A stretch of DNA of 64,000 nucleotides from Bradysia coprophila (GCF_014529535.1 NW_023503608.1:2480001-2544000); one strand, 5' to 3'. Shown: positions 1-12,112, counted from the first letter of the stretch. Numbers and translations are program-made. Notes: generated by a model not told the origin, from the sequence alone.

Positions 1-810
1 GGGGTAAAAGTCCTGATTCATTTTTAACGATTTGATGTCCCCTTGGCAGCCAAGTGAAGGGTTAGACTTCAGCAGCCGGTTCGTGGAGATGCTTGAGAGA
101 AGTGAATGTAATTAAGAATGTGCAATCCAGTGCAGAAATTCTGATAATTGGATGAATGAACGACGAATGAATAAATGGTCGGATGTACGAGTAGTTACGA
201 ATGATGACGACGTACGCGCGAAATGTAAAACTTGCAAAGAGAGGAAGGTGATTTAGATTCGATCGGAAAACATTGAAAATATTGACTTGATAGAAATTTA
301 GTCCAGCCAAGGCACGGCTGTTTCGGTAGAAGGGGCCATTGCGAATCGTTTCATTGAAAAGACAGCTCTGATCTCTACACTGCAAGCTAGTAGAACCTTG
401 AAAGAAGCTCAATGAGCCTCGCCCATTATCGTTATTCGAAGACTGAGTCTCCGACTCTGAGATTGACTTATTGATAGAATAAAAGTTGCACACTGTAAAT
501 CGACGGCTCATCACCGTGATAAAAACGAGAAACAGAAGATACACCGGGTACACTGAAGTACGATTTCAAAGTAGAATTTCTCGAATGGTTATAGTCTAAT
601 TCTCGAAACAGGGCAATTGGACTTGCTTTACATTTAGTTCAGGTTAATCCGAGATTGAGTTTGACCATTGAACATGGTGACATAATCTGCACCTTGATTT
701 CAATTATTCAGGCTATGAACGGGCTTTTTAGTCACGGCTAATCTGACCTGTTCCGAGGCTTTGCAGGTGAAAACTATCCATGCAGCTGGATACCAAAGAT
801 ACACAGCTGA
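1..810. other. No supported gene
   Basis: No gene is recognised here. A 163-codon open frame lies on the minus strand (62-553) and begins with a hydrophobic stretch (MYPVYLLFLVFITVMS) that could be read as a signal peptide. It has no recognised domain, its composition looks like translated AT-rich DNA, and no promoter or splice signal supports it. It is left unannotated as a gene. Confidence 0.4.
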
Positions 811-1340
811 AGATACCAGAGAAGCACTGTTAGCAACATCATCAAGCGACATGAACTCAACAAACAACGTATGGAATCCATATGGATGCGTCAATACTGT
901 AACGAGGTAACGAAGCGCGTAGTTCTGCCGTATTTTCATCATACCACTAGTCAATTAGCCCGTATTTACCGTGATTGTGGATTCCAAGCTGTGAACAAGA
1001 ATTCTTACAGTGTGCAAAAGCTAATAGGTAGTGCCAGAGACAAAATTCCTGATTTACTGAAATCTAGAATAATATACGAGATCGGATGCCAATCTGGATG
1101 TGATTACAAATACTTAGGAAAGACCGAACGCAACCCTAGGATTCGTTACAATGACTATTGTGACAGTGACTATTGACTATTGCTATGCAAAATGTGATAT
1201 GAAAAGTGCAGTGGCTAAACATTTGGTCGAACACAAGCATGTGACAGACATTTCGTGCATTCGAATGTTATGAAAAAATTCAGATCATTAAGAATAGTAG
1301 AGTTAAGCTTTTGATTAATCAGAACGATGGTAATGTCAAC
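811..1340 (+). mobile_element. Penelope-like element fragment (GIY-YIG end)
   Basis: The conceptual product from 811 carries the region that follows the reverse transcriptase in Penelope-like elements. It has a linker of the type LPY...LARIYRDCGF, then DKIPDLLKSRIIYEIGC, then a cysteine pair and YLGKTERNPRIR, which matches the GIY-YIG endonuclease layout of this family (Y-x-I-x-C ... C ... Y-x-GKT-x-R). Residues resembling the downstream SAVAKHLVEHKHVTD motif continue to about 1290 in another frame, so the copy is decayed. No reverse-transcriptase core was found upstream. The fragment is therefore a 5'-truncated relic without coding capacity. Family assignment rests on motif recognition only. 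Confidence 0.65.
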
Positions 1341-1507
1341 TTGATTTTGTTTAATTTGATTTAAATACAATTGGAAATAATTGGAAATTCAGGTGGTCCA
1401 GTACAGTTTTGAATGACCCAGTAAAATTAAAACGATGCGGGCTAGCGGATCAATTAATTTTCGTCTGTATTTAACACAATTTAGTTCAAGCCATGGGTGG
1501 TTCCACT

Positions 1508-3125
1508 CTACATCGGCAAACCCATTTCATATTTGTGTTTATGTCGCTGGTGTTGTCTTCGGCCATCACCAGTACTAAATGTACTATCGCAGAAGTGACA
1601 CTTATGCTTCCGGTCCGAGTATATTTCCTTGTGTCGTGACAAATAAATCTGAGTATTGAATGTTTTCCCACAAACTGTGCATTTATAGTCGCGCTCCACA
1701 CGATGAGTTTTGACGTGATTCTGCTGTAAATTTCGACGTCTAAACACTTTCCCACAAATGTGACACGGATATTTAGTATCCTCATGGGTCTGTTTGTGTA
1801 TATTCAGTGATGATTTAGAAGTGAAGATCTTCCCACATTCGTCACACTGGAACGGTTTCTGCAAGTCAATTGATAAACTCTGTAATCATTGTCCATGCGA
1901 CTTGTACTGATTACTATTGTCTTACCTCTCCTTTGTGGAGTCTCTCATGTCTTTTTCTTGTATGAGGTATTCGAAAGAATTTGCCACAAAATTTGCAAGG
2001 ATGTTTCTTGGTATTCGTATGAATCTGAAAGTGTGTGACCAGAGCGTGTTTGGATTTAAGTTGCGCACCACAATAATCACAAAAATATTTTTTCTTCTTT
2101 TCCATGGGAGGCGGGAACATTGGATAGACATGTTTATTTCTAATGTGCGCCCGAATTTCGTAATGTACTTCCGCTGTCGCGTCACACATTAAGCAGCAGA
2201 ATGGCTGACCATCTTTATGAGCAATGCGTTTGTCAATAAGGGCTTCAATACTGGCTAGTGCCGCCTTCTGATCAAATTCCTTAGTATTGGCCCCAACACG
2301 TTTATGTTCCGACTGATGAGCGTAGTAGTTCTACGGAAAAGATACATCGGAATTGGCTTACTGCTCGAATATACGGCGAAAGTCACAATTACCCTCGGTG
2401 CTGTAAAAACTGCATAGCATGTTGAACACTGGAGTCGTCGCTCACCGGAATGAAATGTTTTTAGATGCACTTCCAATTCGACTTTATGTAAAATCTCTGC
2501 GTACAAAATTCACATACCGGACCAGGTCGCGTTTAGGAGTCGCTTCGGTTGTTTGTCTAAATAGGTGAATTTTGAGAACATGATTTCGAAGTGCGGCTGC
2601 ACTTTTAAAGTATTCGTCACATTTCTTGCATTGTCTGTAACAGCTCGGCATTTGTATGTCTCTTCAAATGATTTTCTAGTAATGATATAAACTTTAGAGC
2701 AGATGTGGCATCGGTAAGGCTTTTCTATGTGCTTGGTCACCTTTTCTCGATTGCTCTTCAAAGCTGAAGATTCCTTAACTTTCTTCGCCTTTTCGTTCTT
2801 GATGCCTCAAATCATCAAATTCATCAGTAGATTCTGTCTTAATGACAAAGTTTTCGTGTTTTGGTGTCATAGCAAGTTTGTCATTCATCTCGTTGCCTTC
2901 CACGGTCAATTGACTATGACTTGGTAACGTTGGATCGACCATAACATTGACCAATTGAAAATGAGATTCGATGTGCTGAAGAGTTGCATTGATTTCATCA
3001 AACATGCTACCACAGTGAAAGCAAGCATAAAAGAAACTAGCCGACTCGACACGATAAATGATGGCAGATTGGGTGAGTCCATTTACTCCTTCCTTCCCCA
3101 GCGCGTTGAACACTTTACTGTCCAT
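1508..3125 (-). pseudogene. C2H2 zinc-finger protein gene, middle part disrupted
   Basis: Likely a nuclear DNA-binding C2H2 protein. From the ATG at 3125 the frame begins MDSKVFNALGKEG and includes a finger-like ACFHCGSMF...HIESHF segment. The 3' part is well preserved. The exon ending at 1926 encodes three fingers (for example CDYCGAQLKSKHALVTHFQIH). A 67-bp GT-AG intron (1859-1925) joins HKGE to KPFQCDECG in phase 0, exactly at a canonical finger linker. The last exon (1508-1858) carries about four more fingers, the third lacking a standard second histidine spacing. Between roughly 2300 and 2790, recognisable finger pieces (YRCHICSKVY, LENHLKRH, CYRQCKKCDEYF, VHLKTFHSGERRLQCSTCY) lie in different frames with stops between them and no splice sites to join them. 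Either the gene is a recent pseudogene or this stretch has assembly indels. The target is unknown. Confidence 0.7.
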
Positions 3126-3680
3126 TATTTTAAACCAAAACACAGCGTTTGTTTGTTTACTTTACCAACAAAAACTTGACAATCTTGTCTACAGAATCTG
3201 TCACTTTTGTGTCGATTCATTTCTTAGGAAGTGTATGTTTCGTCGTCCAGATCTTTCTTAACATATAGTCATCATATAAAGTGTCTGAGTGACGACAATA
3301 GATTCTTAATTCCAAAGACTTGTGTCCTTTAAAAAATATCGAGACACATTGGTGCAATTCCCCGGCAAGGTGGGGTTAATTGTACTATTCTAAAATGAAT
3401 AGGTTGTATGATATGTTATGAAAAACGGAATTGTTTGTCCCAATATTTTGCTTGTAAACACGATAACTTGAGTAGTTATCAACCAATTACCAATTTTATT
3501 TTTTTAATCGACGCAGAATTGAATTCCTGGGGTTAAGTTCGAAGATGGGCTATGTGGGATTAAGAATTTGGAAGTTATTCCAGAAAAACAGTATTTTCCA
3601 CTGTTGGAAATTCAATCAACCGAAAAAGATTACTTTGATGGAATTTGATTTTGTCGGTTAGTTATTTCCATCTATAACGC

Positions 3681-3850
3681 ATGATAGTCAGCTATCACGG
3701 TGATAGTTGGCTATAGTCAGGGATAGTCAGATGAAAGTCAGCTATCACGGTGATAGTTAGCTATAGTCAGGGATAGTCACAAGTCACGTGAAAGTCAGCT
3801 ATCACGCATGATAGTTTTCATATTACAGTGATAGTCAGCTATCACGGGCA
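3681..3850. repeat. Tandem repeat of palindromic AGTCAGCTATCACG units
   Basis: AGTCAGCTATCACG recurs three to four times with spacers of the type GTGATAGTTAGCTATAGTCAGGGATAG. Two consecutive units of about 50 bp are nearly identical. CTATCAC/GTGATAG makes each unit partly self-complementary. No coding function is seen. Confidence 0.8.
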
Positions 3851-3860
3851 AAAGTAGCAG

Positions 3861-4637
3861 ATTTCACGCTATGACATAAGAAATGTAGAAAATTTTATGA
3901 AAAACCAATGAAAAATGTATTATACGGAACGACACAAAAAACAATCAAACAGAAAACTTAAAAACTCCCACGAGTGTGAAGTTTGCGACCAGAGCGAAGC
4001 GAGGACCGTAATTCGCACGAGTCATGCTATTTTACTCACTAAAGGTTTTGTGAATGTAGTAAGTACCGGGGGCTTTCTTTTTGTACATAAGTGTAAGAGA
4101 AGAACGTCTACTGTACTATTTTATATTGTGCCAAAGTGAAAGAGTCCTCTAATCGTTCCACATTCGCATTTTTTACTTCTGATTAGCGTTAACAATAAGA
4201 CTATGAAACTGAATAATAGACAGCTTATACGAGTGGGAAGTCCTCGTCTATTTATGATTTATTTTTGATTAAAAATCTGGCCGAAAATTTACAAGAAAAT
4301 AGAGAACAGAGAAAGTACTTTTCCAAAGATTTTGTACTCAAGCGAAGGTTTTTATATCAGTTATTTGTGATGTTTCGGAAGTTTAACAACAGAAAATAAA
4401 ATGAAAATGATTAAAAATGTATTGAAAAAATTGTCATTCAAGGGACCTGACTCCCCAAAAGGTGCCTAGTTTGATTAAAGACTCAAATTGTAAGAAATTT
4501 CAATATCTTTTACTTCACCATAATGGGTGGTAGCTAGAACGCTTTATGATTAGCTTTGATACCATTTTCACCTTCTCTTCGAATTTAGAGAAGGGCATTA
4601 TCGAAAAATATAATTCGAAACGAAACGGTTCATGTTG
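3861..4637. other. Spacer upstream of IFT88, no gene
   Basis: AT-rich spacer. A 74-codon frame at 3915-4139 shows no domain and is not supported as a gene. The last 120 bp form the probable IFT88 promoter. Confidence 0.5.
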
Positions 4638-4650
4638 GTTACCTAGCAAC
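4638..4650 (+). promoter_or_regulatory. X-box (RFX binding site) of IFT88
   Basis: GTTACCTAGCAAC is a perfect imperfect-palindrome X-box: half sites GTTACC and GCAAC with a TA spacer. It fits the RFX consensus RYYNYY-N(1-3)-RRNRAC. It lies 105 bp before the IFT88 ATG. Established knowledge: RFX factors drive ciliary genes, including IFT88/nompB, through X-boxes within about 150 bp of the start. Here the site predicts expression in ciliated sensory neurons and the male germ line. Confidence 0.8.
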
Positions 4651-4754
4651 GTTATGTTTGGCCGTTGAGAAGTAAACAGTTCCTTTACATATTTCTAATC
4701 AACATCACACAGTAAAACGTAAAATTCTTTGTCGAGCACAAAAAGATTCCCAAA

Positions 4755-7298
4755 ATGAGTACAATGAACAGTTTCAACTACAGCGAAGCCGCTGACATTT
4801 ATTCCGGATTTCAATCGAACACTCCGGAACTGTATGATTACGACAGGGATCACGATGAGGCCTATCAAAGTGCTTTGAAGGTGTCCAGTTATGGAAAACG
4901 CATTGCAACACCGAAATACGATAATGGTCGTGGTGAAACGGCATCCCGTTTGATACGGACCAGCGACAAGCCAATCAACCGACCGTCAACAGCTTTTCGT
5001 CCCGTGGGCTATACATCTGAGGCTGGTCGCCTGTTCGATCCAATGATGCAACGAATTGCGCCTGCCAGGAAAACAGTTGTGATGGAGCAAAAGAAACCAG
5101 GTGATTTAACGGAGGAAAAGTACAAAGGACTGGAGAGTCGAATTCTGAATTTATTGGAAGAGTCGATACTGGACAGTACTGGAAATAGTCCCGATTTGAC
5201 GGGCAGCTTAAATAAGGCGAAGGAGGCATCGTCCCTGGATAGAATATTGCTGAGATTGCGAGATCAGAATGGTGGTAGTTCGGCACACAATTTCGATTTA
5301 ACATTTTCGGTTCTGTTTAATTTGGCGAACATCTACGCCAAAAACAACATGTTTGTGGAGGCCTTGAACACTTACACGTCTATGACAAAGAACAAATTGT
5401 ATCCGAACGTAAATCGGCTGAAGATTAACATGGGAAACATCTACTTTCAACTGGGAATGTTTCCCAAGGCAATTAAAATGTATCGCATGGCCTTGGATCA
5501 AGTTCCCGGCAATCAGAAAGAGCTGAGACTCAAGATCAGTCACAACATTGCAATATTTTTTATCAAGATGGGTCAATATTCGGATGCGGCGAACAGCCTT
5601 GAATTCATCATGTCCGAGAGGGCTGATCTGGTCAGTGGACTGCACTTGATTCTTTGCTATTACGCGTTGGGCGACACTGAAAAAATGAAGCGAGCGTTTC
5701 AACTGCTGCTGGAAGTTCAAATCGACTTTGAGGACGAACATAAATTGGCTAACTCCATCAATGGTCCCAATCAGCAGTACATCTTAGACATTGTCAAAAA
5801 GGACGAACTATTCGTGTTGGAAAATGAAAAGAAGAAGCTAGCTGCTAAGCATATTCTCATGTCGGCGAACCTCATATCTGGCGTTATCGAAGAAAATTTC
5901 AACGAGGGGTACACTTGGTGCGTCGAAATTATAAAGAATTCGAGCTACCCAACTCTAGCAAATGAACTGGAATTGAATAAGGCGATTATGTACCTGAAAC
6001 AGCATGAAGTCACCCAGGCCATCGACACCTTGAAGTATTACGAGAAAAAGGGACACAGCGGTAAGTGTACAAAACCGGATTGAGTCGACAGAGATGTCCT
6101 AATTCTATAGGAAAATTTTCATTCCAGATGCCGTCATAAATCTGACCTTCATCTACCTCCAGATGAGGGACATGCAGAATGCCAACCGATATGCTCAACT
6201 CTGCCGCGAAATGGACTCCTACAATCCGGCTGCTTTCATAAACAGTGGAGCTTGTGAGATAGTCAACGGAAACGTAGAACTAGCAAAGACATATTTCGAG
6301 TCTGCATTGGAAATCGATGCAATGTCCTTCGAGGCAATTTACGATTTGGGATTGGTGTGCAAGAAAATGGGAGATTTTGAAACGGCATTCAAGTATTTCC
6401 GAAAATTACATGCCACCGCCGCCCATAGTCACCATTCTCACGTCATTTATCAATTGGCAAATTTGCATGAGCTGACCAGCGATACGAGTGGTGCCCTGGA
6501 ATGGTATGTACAATTGCTCGGAACGATTCACATGGATCCGGGTATATTCCAGAAGATTGCGGAAATGTCCGAGGCAGAAGGTGACCGTCAGCAAGCCTAC
6601 CAATATCAGAATGAATCGTTCCGTGCTTATCCGTCTAATTTACAAACAATTGCCTGGCTGGGCTCTCATTACATTGATTTACAAGTAGCCGAAAAGGCAA
6701 TTGTTTACTACGAGAAAGCTGTGTTGGCCAATCCAAACGATGCGTACTTCCTATTACGCATTGCTGGATGTAAGTAAATTGTTGCACGAAAGGGTAGCAC
6801 AGGCGAATTGAAATATTTCGTTTCTTCTACTTAGGCTTTCGACGGATCGGAAACGCTCAAAAATCGTTGAATTTATTTCAAAACATTTTGAAACAATTCC
6901 CGGATAACGTAGACTGCTATCGCGCTTTAATCCATCTGACACAAACGCTCAACATGGACGATCTGTACCAAAAGTACTTGTCGGAATTCCAGAGAAGTGA
7001 GAAGTTAAAGGAAACCCGACAACGCATTGGCAGCAGTCGTCCAACGACATCGTCTAGTGCCCAGAAAAAGCGTCACAGTGGTCGACGAACATCGCTGAAA
7101 TACCCTTCTTCGGAACCGACAAACAGTTCGTCGAATCCGTCGAGTCATGTGGAACGAAATCAGACAACAGATCTGGTGTTGACCTCTTATGCGGATCCGT
7201 TAGGCTCACCAGCCGAACGTCCGAGAACTGGACGGCACGCATCATTCAAAGAAGAATCAGACGAAGATCTCGATGCCGACGAATTGTTGCCACTATAA
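4755..7298 (+). CDS. IFT88: Intraflagellar transport protein 88 (IFT-B core TPR protein)
   Basis: IFT88 (NompB in Drosophila) is a core subunit of the IFT-B complex that carries cargo to the tip of growing cilia. Three exons join cleanly: 4755-6060, 6128-6769 and 6835-7298, with GT-AG introns of 67 and 65 bp. They give 803 residues, close to the family length of about 800. The N-terminus has the family signature (IYSGF near residue 15, then DEAYQSALKVSSYGKRIAT). It is followed by TPR repeats from about residue 180 to 730 (LFNLANIYAKNNMFVEALNTY, INMGNIYFQLGMFPKAIKMY and others) and a low-complexity Ser/Arg tail ending in acidic residues. AATAAA at 7361 gives a poly(A) signal. An X-box precedes the gene. 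It converges on adenosine kinase with about 100 bp between stop codons. The copy looks intact. Confidence 0.95.
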
Positions 7299-7360
7299 GT
7301 CGACGAATTGAAATTGTTAACAAAAAAGACGACACGTTCCGTTTCACTAGAGCATTTTTC

Positions 7361-7366
7361 AATAAA
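7361..7366 (+). terminator. Poly(A) signal of IFT88
   Basis: AATAAA lies 63 bp after the IFT88 stop codon. It falls inside the roughly 100-bp gap between the convergent IFT88 and adenosine kinase genes, so the two 3' UTRs probably overlap. Confidence 0.7.
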
Positions 7367-7401
7367 TATCTTAGATTACAGTAAAGGTTGTGCTCGACAT
7401 A

Positions 7402-9189
7402 TCACAATTGGGCTCCGACATTTTTTAGTTTCCTTACAGCTATTTCCATACCAAATTCGACGCAATCTTTGATCGCATCTTGTCGCAAGTGTGCATGGAA
7501 AAAGCCGGCAACGAATGCATCACCAGCACCTGTAGTATCAATCACGTCTTGTTGCTTCACCACTCTGACATCAAGCGTTTCCCATTTGAACGATTCATTC
7601 AGAATTAGTGTGTAGATTTCGATCGGTTGATTTCCATCTGTTATTACAATGATTTTGTTGCGAGCATTCGCACTCAAATTCTCGCTCATCGAATAGACGA
7701 ACTCGATCACCGTATTGATTTGGTTGCATTTGGCCAGCACCTCAAATTCGTCTTTATTGCCGAACACAATATCGGCTTGTTCAACCAGAAAATTGACATC
7801 GGCAATGTTATTTTCGACCAGGTACGGTGCACTGAGATTTACCGCCAAAGTGACATTGGAATTGCGTTCGGAAAATTGCTGAACAATCGATCGGCAAACT
7901 TGAGATCGTTCAGTTAAAAAGAATCCTTCGATATACACGACGGCCCGTTCCTGTATATTGACGATGGCTTTCAGTTTGTCGGTGAGTTTATCGTCGGCAT
8001 GGAAGTGTTTGGAAGCGCCAATATTTGCGTAACAGCATCGATCGTCTTTGTGTATGAGACATATGCAAGTACCAGTTGATTCAGTCGGATTAATTTGTAG
8101 GCTGAAAATGAACATCAAAACGGTTAGGATCGTAATAGCATATAGAGAAGGTATAAGCTCGGTATGGGTGGTATGGGTACAATGGAAGAAATTGCTAACA
8201 AACATCCAGATACATTTAGAGTTAGAATGCTACCATAGAACGTATGCTGTGCTTGTTTTTCAATTCTCAATGCTCCAACCATTCTATGATCAATATTCCC
8301 TTAATCTGGTTAGTCCTTCCGTTCCGTATAGACATAGACCAAAACGAAAAGTTTCCCTAAATCGTCTAAAATTACCCTAAGTGAACCAGTTGCCGTTACT
8401 TTCTTACTACTAAGGTCTAATTTTCTATTTATAGAGAGAAGACGAAGAATGGACAGCCTTCAAACAAACAAAAGTTTTCTCGTTACTTCACAAACCGAAT
8501 CATTGAAGTAAGTATAACCCCTACATTTTGGCGCGGTGCGGTCCGTACAAAAACGGTAGGCAACTCAATGTGAGAATATTTATTTTGCCGAATTTATTTA
8601 TCTTATCAAGTCCCTGCCACTTCTCACGGCCGAATACTGTATGTTAATCTACATTACAAGCTAAAATCGTGACATCATTTAGTATGTAATAGTTAGCTAA
8701 CGAAAACAAAGGTCATTAAGGTCATGCAGTGGGTTAGTTACACCATTGCAATGCAATTATTCAAAAAATGTAAAAACTCAAACTTACAATGTTTCAATTC
8801 CGAGCTCCTTCAGGTGTTGTTCGACAAATTGTCCGTTATCATCGACACCGATAGCTCCACAAAATAATATTCTCGCATCACCGATAGCGCGCAATAAACG
8901 GCAAGTGTTTAGAGCCGAACCACCAAGATGAACTTGTACGTCCAGATTCCTGTTTCACACAAGTTTCAATTTTCAATTAGAATAGCTGAAGAGAATATCG
9001 AATTCGAATTGATTACTCATGCCGGACGTCGCGGATAATATTGCTTAAAATTTCTAGTGAACATTCGCCTAGTTCATTCGGATTCAAATTGTATCGCTTC
9101 AGTATGTCGTGATTGGGCACTTTTACACTTTGATCGACGAGACTGTTGCCGAAAGCGATGAAATTTGGCAATGGTTTGTTTGAAACCAT
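7402..9189 (-). CDS. Adk: Adenosine kinase (PfkB family)
   Basis: Phosphorylates adenosine to AMP with ATP in purine salvage, and keeps the methylation cycle running by removing adenosine. The exons are 9017-9189, 8788-8949 and 7402-8101. They join in frame to give 344 residues, the usual length of eukaryotic adenosine kinase. The start MVSNKPLPNFIAFGNSLVD matches the family's first beta strand. The substrate-side glycine motif is LGGSALNTCR near residue 65. The PfkB signature with the anion hole and catalytic aspartate, DTTGAGDAFVAGFF, lies near residue 300. Intron 1 is 67 bp. Intron 2, at 686 bp, is the longest in any complete gene here; no known repeat was recognised in it. A related PfkB sugar kinase is the alternative, but the full-length match favours adenosine kinase. 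Confidence 0.9.
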
Positions 9190-9609
9190 TGTGATGGAAT
9201 ATCCGTGGATGTTTTAGCGGCCGTTCTAAAAACTTATAACTAAACTAACAGAACTTAAATTTATGGTATGTGTCTACTTTTTGTGGTTATGTTACCTATC
9301 GGTTATGACAAATGATTGGTGTTTTTTGGTGAAATTTCCGAGCAATGAGTGCGTTTAGTTCTATATTTTCTAGTACGTTAAAAAGTGTGGTAAACGATTA
9401 CTTTAAATTTGAATAACGGTCATAGCATTTATCAACTACACAGTGTAGTCTACACTAATATTTTATTAATGAAATGTGCTGGACAATGGTCAATGGTATA
9501 ACTTACAATTAATTGGTAAGGTTCTTATAGACTGGAAGTTCAAGTCCAAGGAAATTATTATATTCAGCGTAATTCATAAGTCTATTGAGGACGCCAGCTT
9601 TTTTGGACA
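9190..9609. other. Adk 5' flank and LINE 3' side, no gene
   Basis: About 240 bp of probable Adk 5' UTR and promoter, with no clear TATA box. It is followed by AT-rich sequence next to the LINE 3' end. No gene is seen. Confidence 0.5.
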
Positions 9610-12112
9610 AAAACGATTATTATTAGCGTATGGATTTATACAAAGTGTATACAATTTCATCATAGATTTTATATGTCGACATCCAATCGTTCCATCCAGT
9701 CAATGGCATCTTGTGATAAGTCTATGAAATCTAATCGGTCTCCATTATAGGCACGTTGTGGGCAATCGAACGTAATATGTCGAATTGTTTGTGGGCCACT
9801 ATTACAATCGCATGTCGGTGAATCAGTCAGACCCCATTTGTAAAATGAATCTTTACATTTTCCGTGATTTGTCCGAATTCTATTGATTTTACACCATAGT
9901 TTTCTTGACAGATCGAATCCAGACGGGTTTTCATGTTTGTTGTCATTTTTGAGTGGTTTCCATTCCGGGGGTGCCTTTCCATTCCATTCCTCCAACCAAC
10001 GTTCGTTGATATTAAAATCATTTGAGTTCATTGACAGAGAATTTAGTAGTGGTGGGTGTCTTGATTTGAGCCTAAGTGGTGATGATATGATGTCGGCATG
10101 GATAGGCAGTTCGGTGTTGTTCATGATTTTGTTACGTTCTCTCATTAAGATATGTTCACGTCGTAGATTTGCAGGGGCTATATTGGACAGTGTTGGTAGC
10201 CAATATAACGGTGTCGATTGTATTGTCCCAGTTATCAATCGCATTGATTCATTTAATTGAACATCGACTTTGTTTGTATGTGCACTGTTGAGCCAGACAG
10301 AAGCGCAGTATTCGGCAGTTGGATAGACCAATCCTAAGACAGATGTCCTTAGAACATGTGCTGATGCTCCCCATGACGTGGCAGTTAATTTTCTTACAAT
10401 GTTGTTTCTAGAGCGTAATTTTGATGATGTTTTGGTGAGATGTTCTTTGAACGTTAATGATCTGTCTAAATTGACCCCGAGTAATTTTGGACAAAAATTA
10501 TGTTTTAACATCTTTCCGTTGAACTCAACGTTAAGTTTTGCGTTGGCCAGTTTATTGTTCAAATGGAAGCAACATACTTCTGTCTTGTCGAGGCTTGGAG
10601 TTAGGCGCCATTTTTTCAGATAATCGCTTATTATGATGAGATCTGCCTTTAAAAGTTCCTGAGTAATTTCCATCAAATTGTCCTGTACTGCAAGTGTCCA
10701 GTCATCAGCGTATCCGAATTTCCGGGATGCTGTTTCTGGAAGATCACTGATGTATAGACTGAAGAGTAATGGCGCTAGAACAGAACCCTGTGCCAGACCA
10801 TTTGACAATTTGTGTTTTTTGCTAATTTCGTCTCCCAAATGTACTGTGAAGAGTCTGTAGCTGAGCATGTTGTTGATGAGTGTACAGATTTTACTGCATG
10901 GAATTACTTTCAGAAGTTTGTAAATCAAGCCATCTCTCCATACAGTGCCGTAGGCAGCTGTTAAGTCTATTAGTACGCATGATGTTTTAAGCATTTTTTG
11001 GAAGCCATGTTCGATAAATGAAGTGAGAGCGAGAACTTGGTCTTCGCAGTTTCTGCCTGGTCTGAAGCCTGCTTGTTCTGGTTGAATATGATCGAATATT
11101 GTGGTATTAATTCGGTTGTAGATCATTCGTTCAAATAATTTTAAACTGCAGCTCATTAGTGCGATTGGGCGATAGCTTTCTGGACGATCGTTAGGTTTTC
11201 CTGGTTTCAGTATAGCGATAACTTTGGTTTCTTTGAATTCATTAGGTAGTATACCACTATCTAATATGTTCGAATAAAATTTACAAAGCCATCGTCTTAC
11301 ATTCGTTCCATAGTTCTTTATAAGTTCATAATATATTCCGTCTGGTCCGGCCGCTTTTCCAATTTTAATTGTTGAAATTGCAGTATTGATTTCTTCTGTA
11401 CTGAACGCTTGTGAAAATTGAGAATTCTGAGGAGCAATCTGTTTCATAGTACGCAATTCGTGTCTAATGCGTTTTGACAATGCCTTATTTGATGGAGCTC
11501 TGGACATTTCGACAATTCTTCGTGCAATGATTTTAGGAACAATGTTTGGCTTGTTTACAACGGGTGATGAATTCATGTCTAAGTTTCTAAGAATCTTCCA
11601 AGCTTTACGGCTAGATTTTCTAAAATCCATGTTTTCTACTGTGTTGATCCATTTTTCTTTTCGACTGAGGTCTAGGCTGTATAGCAGGTCCTCTGCTATT
11701 TCTGTTTGACCGGACTCTAGAAACTCTTTGTATAATCGATCGCTTTCAGCATTCCAACCTGGTGTATATTCCTTCCTGAAACCTCTTGGTATGTATTTCT
11801 TTGCTGTTGAGGTGACGGCGTTAATAAATCTGGAATAATTTTCAATGTTTGGAGGAATGAATCGTATAATTTTATCCAAGTCAACTGTAAATGAGGTCCA
11901 TTTCGCTTTGTTAAAATTCCATCGTGGGCGGGGTACGGATTTTATTATCGGAATTTGGTAGCCTAATTCAACGATGTTGACTGTGTGGAAAATCTTCTAC
12001 AACAGTTCTTCGTGCTTGGATCGGTATTTTGTTTGAGTCTTTTGTTACGAAACATAAGTCAGGATTGTATTCATTTTGCCATCTTGCTGATTTGAACGTT
12101 CCTCGATCCTTA
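9610..12112 (-). mobile_element. 5'-truncated LINE (Jockey/CR1-type non-LTR retrotransposon)
   Basis: A single frame of more than 736 codons (stop at 9669) encodes the reverse transcriptase. It contains AAGPDGIYYELIKNYG, the AILKPGKPNDRPESYRPIAL block, QAGFRPGRNCEDQV, GLAQGSVLAPLLFSLYISDL and the catalytic FGYADDW. A C-terminal zinc knuckle (CDCNSGPQTIRHITFDCP) is typical of Jockey/I-type ORF2. Upstream, to about 12112, the end of the AP endonuclease is visible (RPRWNFNKAKW) with one frameshift near 11980. The rest of ORF2 and ORF1 are absent, so the copy is 5'-truncated. CTAATAATAAT at about 9620 may be the TAA-rich tail. In motif A the second aspartate is glycine (AAYGTVW). No target-site duplication was resolved. 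Confidence 0.88.

Noticed and set aside
62-553. 163-codon minus-strand frame with a hydrophobic start
   Set aside because: No domain, splice or promoter support, and the composition is like random AT-rich DNA.
3681-3850. Spaced repeats considered as a CRISPR-like array
   Set aside because: Repeats are variable, spacers are related to each other, and the host is a eukaryote.
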